Assembly (NCBI GenBank): GCA_025361325.1
Contig: JANYAL010000205.1
Location: 1 to 11,483, forward strand
Length of the DNA: 11,483 nucleotides
Direction of reading: 5' to 3'
Origin: Bacteroidota bacterium
Lineage (GTDB): Bacteria; Bacteroidota; Bacteroidia; Chitinophagales; Chitinophagaceae
The translations under genes and the position numbers were made by a program. Within the stretch, counting starts at the first letter, position 1; every line of letters starts with the position of its first letter. The notes under the pieces are model-generated. The model saw only the letters and a program-made list of their open reading frames with translations, did no database searches and was not told where the DNA came from. Of the stretch, positions 6,784 to 11,483 are shown one piece after another.

Positions 6784-7512
6784 ATGGCACTACCTTTTTT
6801 TTATAGCGAAACCATTGATACCAACAAAACGGAGATCGTATTGAATGAGGAGACCTCCAAACACGTTGTACAGGTACTGCGCATGCAAAACCAGGAGCAG
6901 CTGCAGTTAACGGATGGCAAAGGCAAGATCTTTACTGTTGAAATCACTGACAATAACCGGAAAAAATGTACGGTAGCAGTTAAAAAAGTCACCAACCACC
7001 AACCACCACCCACAAACATCACAATAGCCATTTCCCTGCTTAAGCATGTTAATCGTTTTGAATGGTTCCTCGAAAAAGCAACTGAGATTGGCGTAGCGGA
7101 GATCATCCCGCTCATCTGTACCCGCACCGAAAAACAACAGTTCAGGTACCAGCGGATGAAGACCATCCTGGTGAGTGCCATGCTTCAGAGCCAGCAGTGC
7201 CGGCTGCCTGTTTTGCAGGAGCCGGTGGTTTTTGATAAACTCTGGCAACCTATTGGAACCTTGCCAAAGTTGGAAACATATCACCAGAAATTCATTGCGC
7301 ATTGCAGGGAGGATATCAAAAGAGACCTGACCGACCAGGTGAATAAGAGCCTTGCTTCAAAGATCATACTCATTGGTCCCGAAGGAGATTTCACCGGGGA
7401 GGAAGTTGCGTTGGCCATAGAGCATCACTATGTTCCGGTATCATTGGGAAATACCCGGTTAAGAACAGAAACAGCAGGCGTGGTGGCGGCCAGCTTACTT
7501 TGCCTCGTCTAA
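6784..7512 (+). CDS. rsmE: 16S rRNA (uracil(1498)-N(3))-methyltransferase RsmE
   Basis: This 242-residue protein is of normal family length. The N-terminal PUA-like domain (about 1-68) contains HVVQVLRMQNQEQLQLTDGKGKIF. The C-terminal SPOUT methyltransferase domain (about 78-242) contains FEWFLEKATEIGVAEIIPLICTRTE, the SAM-site loop ILIGPEGDFTGEE (195-207) and the knot motif VSLGNTRLRTETAGVVA (219-235). RsmE methylates U1498 of 16S rRNA in the assembled 30S subunit using SAM. It starts 15 bp after the dnaB stop, so the two probably form an operon. Its last 18 bp overlap the 3' end of the convergent TerC-family gene. The interdomain linker (residues 70-78, TNHQPPPTN) is encoded by four 7-bp tandem repeats. 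Confidence 0.95.
   Translation: MALPFFYSETIDTNKTEIVLNEETSKHVVQVLRMQNQEQLQLTDGKGKIFTVEITDNNRKKCTVAVKKVTNHQPPPTNITIAISLLKHVNRFEWFLEKATEIGVAEIIPLICTRTEKQQFRYQRMKTILVSAMLQSQQCRLPVLQEPVVFDKLWQPIGTLPKLETYHQKFIAHCREDIKRDLTDQVNKSLASKIILIGPEGDFTGEEVALAIEHHYVPVSLGNTRLRTETAGVVAASLLCLV
6990..7017 (+). repeat. Heptamer tandem repeat (CACCAAC) inside rsmE
   Basis: Four consecutive 7-mers are present: CACCAAC, CACCAAC, CACCACC and CACAAAC. They encode residues 70-78 at the junction between the PUA-like and methyltransferase domains, a position likely to tolerate insertion. Confidence 0.7.
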
Positions 7513-8301
7513 CGGTTCCGTCACATCTTCCGCTTCCAGTACGGGCTCATTCAGTTTCACAATGTTACGCCTGCGCTGACGCTTCATCATGGTCAGGTTC
7601 AACAACTCTACCAGGAAGGAAAAAGCCATGCCGAAATAGATGTAATTCTTCAGGTGTAACTCCTGTGCGGATTGAGCATCCCATCCTTCGATGATCAGGC
7701 TCAGGCCGATCATGACCAGGAAGGAGAGGGCCATCATTTTGAGGGTGGGGTGTTTATGGATGAATCCGGAAATGGCCGGGCTGAACAGGAACATGATGAT
7801 CATGGCGATGATCACTGCAGCGATCATGACTTCAACATATTTGGCGGTACCCCCTGCCGTAATGATGCTGTCAAAAGAAAATACCGTGTCAATCAACAAT
7901 ATCTGCAACAACGCTTTTCCCAGGCTGAGCTCCTTTTTTTTGTTTGGGTCATTGTTGGGATCCTCCCCTTCCAGTTTGCCGTGAATTTCCTTTACCGACT
8001 TATAAATGAGGAAGAGCCCTCCGGCCAGCATCACAATTGCCGCCAGGTCGAAACCCTTGCCAAAAAAAGTAAAGAGGGGCCTCCCTTTTTGCGCCAGGAG
8101 CCATCCCAGTGCCATCAGCAGCAGGCTTCGTACGATCATACCCGTTATCATCCAGAAACGGCGCGCGGTATTTTCCTCCTTTTCCGGCAGGCGGTTGATG
8201 ATGATGCTGACGAAGATCACATTGTCGATCCCCAATACCACTTCCAGAATCACCAGGATGATAAAACTGACGAGGACTTCGGTGGTGAATAAATGTTCCA
8301 T
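7495..8301 (-). CDS. TerC family integral membrane protein
   Basis: This 268-residue protein has about seven hydrophobic segments. It carries the two family signatures, each with conserved acidic residues in a membrane helix: VLEVVLGIDNVIFVSIIINRLP (about 18-39) and LLQILLIDTVFSFDSIITAGG (about 131-151). A charged loop lies between them (GKLEGEDPNNDPNKKKELS), with FLVMIGLSLIIEGWD and FLVELLNL further on and an acidic tail. TerC/YoaE/YkoY-type proteins sit in the inner membrane. Some export manganese or help metal loading of secreted enzymes, and others are linked to tellurite resistance. The substrate here is not known, and there are no ter neighbours. It lies 117 bp downstream of pyrD on the same strand with no clear promoter of its own. 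The ATG at 8299-8301 gives the canonical first helix. Confidence 0.92.
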   Translation of the reverse strand: MEHLFTTEVLVSFIILVILEVVLGIDNVIFVSIIINRLPEKEENTARRFWMITGMIVRSLLLMALGWLLAQKGRPLFTFFGKGFDLAAIVMLAGGLFLIYKSVKEIHGKLEGEDPNNDPNKKKELSLGKALLQILLIDTVFSFDSIITAGGTAKYVEVMIAAVIIAMIIMFLFSPAISGFIHKHPTLKMMALSFLVMIGLSLIIEGWDAQSAQELHLKNYIYFGMAFSFLVELLNLTMMKRQRRRNIVKLNEPVLEAEDVTEPLDEAK

Positions 8302-8418
8302 TTAAAAGTTTATTGCTTATCTGATGTGTAGGGTTCAGTTCGCCAGGTTTACCTTTCAATGATGAAGGTTCAACTATTTGGTAAAGCCTTCACATTGCCC
8401 ACTGCAAACTACACACGC

Positions 8419-9516
8419 CTAACCACCCATTTCCCTGCAAATATCCTTCACGATCCCCGGCCCCCTATAAATGAAACCCGTCCACACCTGTACCAGTACG
8501 GCACCCGCATCCAGTTTCTCCTTTGCATCCTCCCCCGTAAAGATACCTCCGCTGGCAATGATGGGTATCGTTCCGTTTGTCTTTTGATGGATGTACCTCA
8601 CCATTTCCGTTGACCTTTTTTGCAAGGGCTTGCCACTCAATCCACCCGGGCCAATCTTTTCCAGTTTCTCGTTTCCTGTGGTGAGCAGCTCGCGGCTGAT
8701 AGTGGTATTCGTTGCCACAAGACCATCCAGTTTTATGTCCAGGGCGAGGTCTATCACGTCATCGATCTGTTCATCCGTAAGGTCGGGTGCTATCTTCAGC
8801 AGGATGGGTTTGCAAACTTGTTTTTTTGCATTTTGTTCCTGCAGGTTAACCAGGATCTTCCGCAACGAATCTTTTTCCTGCAGTTCACGTAATCCGGGTG
8901 TATTCGGACTGCTCACATTCACCACAAAATAATCTACCAGTTCATGCAGGACGTTGAAACAGGTCTCGTAATCTTTCCAGGCGTGCTCGTTGGGGGTGCC
9001 TTTGTTCTTGCCGATATTGCCACCGATGACCAGTTGAGCGTTGGCAGCTGGTAGCTGGTCCCCGGGACGCTGATGCCCACTGTGAACTGCTGACTGCTGA
9101 CTACTGACTTTTGATCTCCAGGCCTTTAATCTTTCGGCAACCGCTTCCACGCCGTCGTTATTGAAACCCATGCGATTAATAAGGGCCTTGTCGCTGGGTA
9201 AACGGAAAAGTCGGGGTTTGTCATTGCCGGGTTGCGGAAGAGGAGTAACGGTACCCACCTCCACAAAGCCGAAACCCAGGGTTTCCAGCTCTTCCAGGTA
9301 AAGGGCGTTCTTGTCAAAGCCTGCACCGATACCTACTATATTCGGGAATTGAATATTGAATATGGAATATGGAATATTTCCTTTCGGACAATAGCAGTTT
9401 TTAATGATCTTCTTTATAAATCTCACCCGGCAAAGCATCCTGAGCACCTGCATTGAAAAATAATGTGCCTTCTCCGCATCGAACCAAAACAATATATTCC
9501 TGGCGATCCTGTACAT
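8419..9516 (-). CDS. pyrD: Dihydroorotate dehydrogenase (quinone), class 2
   Basis: This 365-residue protein has the class 2 N-terminal helical extension (MYRIARNILFWFDAEKAHYFSMQVLRML), which docks on the membrane to reach quinone. The FMN-binding barrel follows: GIGAGFDKNA (62-71), EVGTVTPLPQPGNDKPRLFRLP (86-107), NRMGFNNDG (114-122), IGGNIGKNK (164-172), catalytic-serine motif NVSSPNTPGLR (200-210), LKIAPDLTD (240-248), GLVATNTTI (265-273), GGLSGKPL (291-298) and IASGGI (320-325). It oxidises dihydroorotate to orotate in pyrimidine synthesis. Class 2 enzymes are usually about 335-350 residues; the excess is explained by a stretch of about 25 residues (about 136-162) rich in Q, S, A and P, encoded by 7-bp tandem repeats. 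Another heptamer array encodes residues 47-56 just before the FMN-binding start. The reading frame is intact and all key motifs are present, so it is probably active. Confidence 0.96.
   Translation of the reverse strand: MYRIARNILFWFDAEKAHYFSMQVLRMLCRVRFIKKIIKNCYCPKGNIPYSIFNIQFPNIVGIGAGFDKNALYLEELETLGFGFVEVGTVTPLPQPGNDKPRLFRLPSDKALINRMGFNNDGVEAVAERLKAWRSKVSSQQSAVHSGHQRPGDQLPAANAQLVIGGNIGKNKGTPNEHAWKDYETCFNVLHELVDYFVVNVSSPNTPGLRELQEKDSLRKILVNLQEQNAKKQVCKPILLKIAPDLTDEQIDDVIDLALDIKLDGLVATNTTISRELLTTGNEKLEKIGPGGLSGKPLQKRSTEMVRYIHQKTNGTIPIIASGGIFTGEDAKEKLDAGAVLVQVWTGFIYRGPGIVKDICREMGG
9046..9111 (-). repeat. Two heptamer tandem repeats forming an in-frame insert in pyrD
   Basis: On the plus strand AGCTGGT occurs twice in tandem (9046-9059). 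A second array, GAACTGC, TGACTGC, TGACTAC, TGACTTT, spans 9084-9111. Together with the bases between them they encode residues 136-157 of PyrD, directly before the conserved VIGGNIGKNK strand. Homologues usually have only a short loop here. Confidence 0.7.
9351..9378 (-). repeat. Heptamer tandem repeat (GAATATT/GAATATG) in pyrD
   Basis: Four consecutive plus-strand 7-mers are present: GAATATT, GAATATG, GAATATG and GAATATT. Read on the minus strand they encode residues 47-56 (NIPYSIFNIQ), between the membrane-docking helices and the first strand of the barrel. They are much richer in A and T than the surrounding gene. Confidence 0.75.
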
Positions 9517-9526
9517 ATGATTGCTG

Positions 9527-9534
9527 CGAAGATA
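9527..9534 (-). promoter_or_regulatory. Candidate pyrD promoter -7 element (TATCTTCG)
   Basis: Minus-strand TATCTTCG differs by one base from the TAnnTTTG consensus and lies 10 bp upstream of the pyrD ATG (9514-9516). This implies an almost leaderless mRNA. No -33 TTTG is visible. It is placed back to back with the thiolase promoter. Confidence 0.4.
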
Positions 9535-9549
9535 GTTTGAGTTTTCCGT

Positions 9550-9580
9550 TTTGGCTTTTCGGGAGGAAATTCTAACTTTG
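9550..9580 (+). promoter_or_regulatory. Thiolase promoter (TTTG - 19 bp - TAACTTTG)
   Basis: TTTG (9550-9553) and TAACTTTG (9573-9580) match the Bacteroidota -33 and -7 elements, with the preferred 19-bp spacing. Transcription would start at about 9585-9590, upstream of both possible thiolase starts. Confidence 0.7.
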
Positions 9581-9606
9581 GTATAGAAAGTTGTTTATGC
9601 AACTTT
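9574..9606. promoter_or_regulatory. Alternating AACTTT/AAAGTT half-sites over the thiolase -7 region and start site
   Basis: AACTTT (9574-9579), AAAGTT (9587-9592) and AACTTT (9601-9606) alternate in orientation. The last two extend to a perfect 7-bp inverted repeat, AAAGTTG (9587-9593) with CAACTTT (9600-9606) around a 6-nt loop. The first overlaps the -7 element. This fits an operator for a repressor or a 5'-end mRNA hairpin; which one is unknown. Confidence 0.4.
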
Positions 9607-9701
9607 ATTAAAACTTAGTTGATGTTTCAAAGTTCATGGCCGGGTATGCAGTAAGAATACAAGGCCATGATCCATCAGCCATGATCCCTAAATATACAAA
9701 C

Positions 9702-10880
9702 ATGCAGGAAGCCTATATCATTGCGGGATATCGTACCGCAATAACAAAAAGCAAAAGAGGAGCTTTTCGTTTTACCCGTCCAGACGATCTGGCCATCACC
9801 GTCATCAGGGGGCTGCTGGCCAGTGTACCGCAGCTCGACGTGAAAAGAGTGGATGATGTGATAGTGGGAAATGCCGTACCGGAAGCCGAACAGGGATTAC
9901 AGGTTGGCCGTTTGATCTCGGCAAGGGCGGTAGGCATTCACGCACCGGGCATCACCATCAACAGGTATTGCGCCAGCGGACTCGAAAGTATTGCCATGGC
10001 CACGGCCAAGATCCGTACCGGTATGGCCGAATGCATCATTGCAGGTGGAACTGAGAGCATGAGCCTGGTGCCCACGGCAGGCTGGAAGACCGTGCCTGCC
10101 TATTCCATCGCCAGAGAGGAACCCGATTACTACCTGAGCATGGGCCTAACAGCCGAAGCTGTTGCCAAAGAATATAACATTAACCGGCAAGACCAGGACC
10201 TGTTCAGCTACAACAGCCACCTGAAAGCAGGGCATGCCATTAAAGAGGGATATTTCAAAGGGGGCATCATGCCTGTTACCGTGGAAGAAGTATACCTTAA
10301 TGAAAAAGGGAAAAAGCAGAACCGCACTTATGTGGTAGATACCGACGAGGGTGTACGGGCCGACACTTCACCTGAAGGGCTGGCCAAACTAAAACCCGCC
10401 TTCGCACAGGACGGCACTGTTACCGCGGGCAATTCTTCCCAGACCAGCGACGGGGCTGCCTTCGTGATCGTGATGAGCGAAAGGATGGTGCATGAACTGG
10501 GGCTTAAACCCATTGCCCGCCTGGTGAACTGCGCCTCTGCGGGCGTGCATCCCCGTATCATGGGCATCGGTCCCGTGGAAGCCATACCCAAAGTGTTGAA
10601 ACAGGCTGGCATGACACTCAGCCAGATAGACCTCATTGAACTGAATGAGGCTTTTGCCTCACAGGCACTGGCCGTTATGCGTACGCTCGAACTGAACTTC
10701 GATAATGTGAACATTAATGGAGGCGCCATCGCATTGGGCCATCCGCTGGGCTGTACGGGATGCAAACTGACCATACAGATTACCCAGGATATGAAAAGAC
10801 TGAACAAGCGATATGGTATCGTGTCTGCCTGCGTAGGAGGCGGGCAGGGGATTGCGGGTATCATCGAGAATATTGATTAA
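9702..10880 (+). CDS. fadA: Acetyl-CoA C-acyltransferase (3-ketoacyl-CoA thiolase)
   Basis: From the ATG at 9702 (MQEAYIIAGYRTAITKSKRGAF) this is a 392-residue type I thiolase. The nucleophile Cys90 is in NRYCASGLESIAMA. Other motifs are AGGTESMS, the GNSSQTSDGAA segment, LNEAFASQALA (about 315), His347 in GGAIALGHPLGCTG, and the second active-site Cys377 in ACVGGGQG. CASG at the nucleophile is typical of FadA/FadI-type degradative thiolases, which release acetyl-CoA from 3-ketoacyl-CoA in cytoplasmic beta-oxidation; this subtype call is from motif memory. The frame extends to an ATG at 9636, adding 22 residues (MAGYAVRIQGHDPSAMIPKYTN) with no resemblance to the family, so I prefer 9702. It has its own promoter and stands alone: no acyl-CoA dehydrogenase or hydratase gene is adjacent. 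Confidence 0.93.
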   Translation: MQEAYIIAGYRTAITKSKRGAFRFTRPDDLAITVIRGLLASVPQLDVKRVDDVIVGNAVPEAEQGLQVGRLISARAVGIHAPGITINRYCASGLESIAMATAKIRTGMAECIIAGGTESMSLVPTAGWKTVPAYSIAREEPDYYLSMGLTAEAVAKEYNINRQDQDLFSYNSHLKAGHAIKEGYFKGGIMPVTVEEVYLNEKGKKQNRTYVVDTDEGVRADTSPEGLAKLKPAFAQDGTVTAGNSSQTSDGAAFVIVMSERMVHELGLKPIARLVNCASAGVHPRIMGIGPVEAIPKVLKQAGMTLSQIDLIELNEAFASQALAVMRTLELNFDNVNINGGAIALGHPLGCTGCKLTIQITQDMKRLNKRYGIVSACVGGGQGIAGIIENID

Positions 10881-11143
10881 GCAAGGCCATAGCAATATTT
10901 AATAAGATTCAGTAAATCACTTCCTTTTTTTAACAGCTTTAGGATTTTGTAATTGAATTTTCAATTCTTGGTTAATAATTTGAACAATTCAAAAATAATT
11001 TATAACTTGACCGCATGTACCAGTTAGAGGCAGCAGAAACGACCTGAGGTAGTATCCTTTAATAAAACTTCAGCCCATTTTAAACTTTTTACTTTCTTGA
11101 TAGTCCTATATTTTTTTAAATCATAGTCATCAAAATAACTGCT
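10881..11143. other. AT-rich intergenic region with two TTGAA/TTCAA palindromes
   Basis: These 263 bp hold no gene. AATTGAA-TT-TTCAATT (10951-10966) and TTTGAA-CAA-TTCAAA (10979-10993) are two perfect inverted repeats sharing the TTGAA/TTCAA core, 28 bp apart start to start. No perfect TAnnTTTG element and no clear GC-rich terminator hairpin after the thiolase gene are visible. Confidence 0.5.
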
Positions 11144-11483
11144 ATGGACAGAAGAGATTTTCTTACTGCAGGTAAAGCTAAAAAAACAGCTCCTGTATCC
11201 CTTGCTTCCCCAACCAGAACACTTACCGGCATCAATCCCTATGCAGGGCCATGGACCACCAACGAAGTGATCCACCTGCTGAAGCGTACCATGTTCGGCG
11301 CCAATAAGGCAGATGTGGATTTCTTCAGCGCGAAGACGATGTCCCAGACTGTGGATTTCCTGCTGAACGTAAGTCCCGCCCAGATGCAGCCTGCCCCGCC
11401 CGTGAAGAATTATCCCAATTCCGTTACGCCTACCGACCCGGACAATGTAATTGCCCTGGGTCAGACCTGGGTGAACGTTAATA
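11144..11483 (+). CDS. DUF1800 family protein, N-terminal part (runs off the window)
   Basis: An open frame starts at ATG 11144 and continues without a stop to the window edge (113 codons), so only the N-terminus is seen. It reads MDRRDFLTAGKAKKTAPVS, then INPYAGPWTTNEVIHLLKRTMFGANKADVDFF and SQTVDFLLN. The segment 'W...E..HLL.R..FG....D...F' is the usual N-terminus of DUF1800 proteins. In Bacteroidota these are commonly paired with a DUF1501 gene just downstream, which would lie outside the window; their function is unknown. The start shows a twin-arginine-like RRDFL, but a basic, polar stretch follows instead of a hydrophobic core, so Tat export is doubtful. The ATG choice is supported by the family-like MDRRDFL start. 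Confidence 0.8.
   Translation, partial: MDRRDFLTAGKAKKTAPVSLASPTRTLTGINPYAGPWTTNEVIHLLKRTMFGANKADVDFFSAKTMSQTVDFLLNVSPAQMQPAPPVKNYPNSVTPTDPDNVIALGQTWVNVN

Noticed and set aside
7672..8292. Long plus-strand frame (206 codons) antisense to the TerC-family gene
   Set aside because: Composition (runs of H, D and Q) is the expected shadow of hydrophobic membrane codons read on the opposite strand; the minus-strand gene has clear family motifs.
8351..8369. Small hairpin ACCTTTCA/TGAAGGT between pyrD and the TerC gene as a terminator
   Set aside because: Only 7 pairs with a bulge and no U tract on either strand; termination is not supported.
9636..9701. Upstream ATG as the start of the thiolase
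   Set aside because: The 22 added residues do not resemble thiolase N-termini, whereas MQEAYIIAGYRTA from 9702 does; the upstream start remains possible because the promoter lies before both.
11024..11275. Minus-strand 83-codon frame over the start of the DUF1800 gene
   Set aside because: It is antisense to a recognisable DUF1800 N-terminus and has no family features.

Overview
The window is chromosomal DNA from a member of the Bacteroidota, most likely Chitinophagales/Chitinophagaceae. Three things point there: a secreted protein ending in a type IX secretion (T9SS) type A sorting domain, promoters of the Bacteroidota type (TTTG about 19 bp before TAnnTTTG), and the gene order pheT / small coiled-coil gene / zapA. 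Coding regions are moderately GC-rich and the gaps are clearly AT-richer. I see no insertion sequence, prophage, tRNA, rRNA or CRISPR array. Most genes are housekeeping, so the interest lies mainly in the non-coding DNA and in small repeats inside genes.

Layout. 1-1385 (+) is the 3' part of a secreted FG-GAP-like repeat protein with a T9SS tail. 1386-1733 has no gene: it holds three 12-bp tandem repeats, a bidirectional terminator and, on the minus strand behind zapA, a stretch that can fold into a long imperfect rod (6S-like candidate). 1734-4827 (-) is the set pheT, ZapB-like coiled coil, zapA (translation and cell division). 4828-5208 is an AT-rich divergent gap with a pheT promoter element, a 29-bp imperfect palindrome, a long inverted repeat and a row of DnaA-box-like 9-mers in one orientation, 20, 20 and 12 bp apart. 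5209-7512 (+) is dnaB (replicative helicase) and rsmE (16S rRNA methyltransferase). 7495-9516 (-) is pyrD (pyrimidine synthesis) followed by a TerC-family membrane protein, whose 3' end overlaps rsmE. 9517-9701 is a compact divergent promoter region. 9702-10880 (+) is a FadA-type thiolase. 11144 to the end (+) is the start of a DUF1800 protein cut by the window edge.

The two most notable observations are (1) the regular DnaA-box-like array beside dnaB, either an origin-type element or a DnaA-controlled dnaB promoter, and (2) short arrays of 7-bp tandem repeats of four different sequences sitting in frame inside two conserved enzyme genes: one in rsmE and three in pyrD, where they account for an apparent insertion of about 25 residues. 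They look like a spreading heptamer-repeat phenomenon that has been tolerated in protein linkers and loops.
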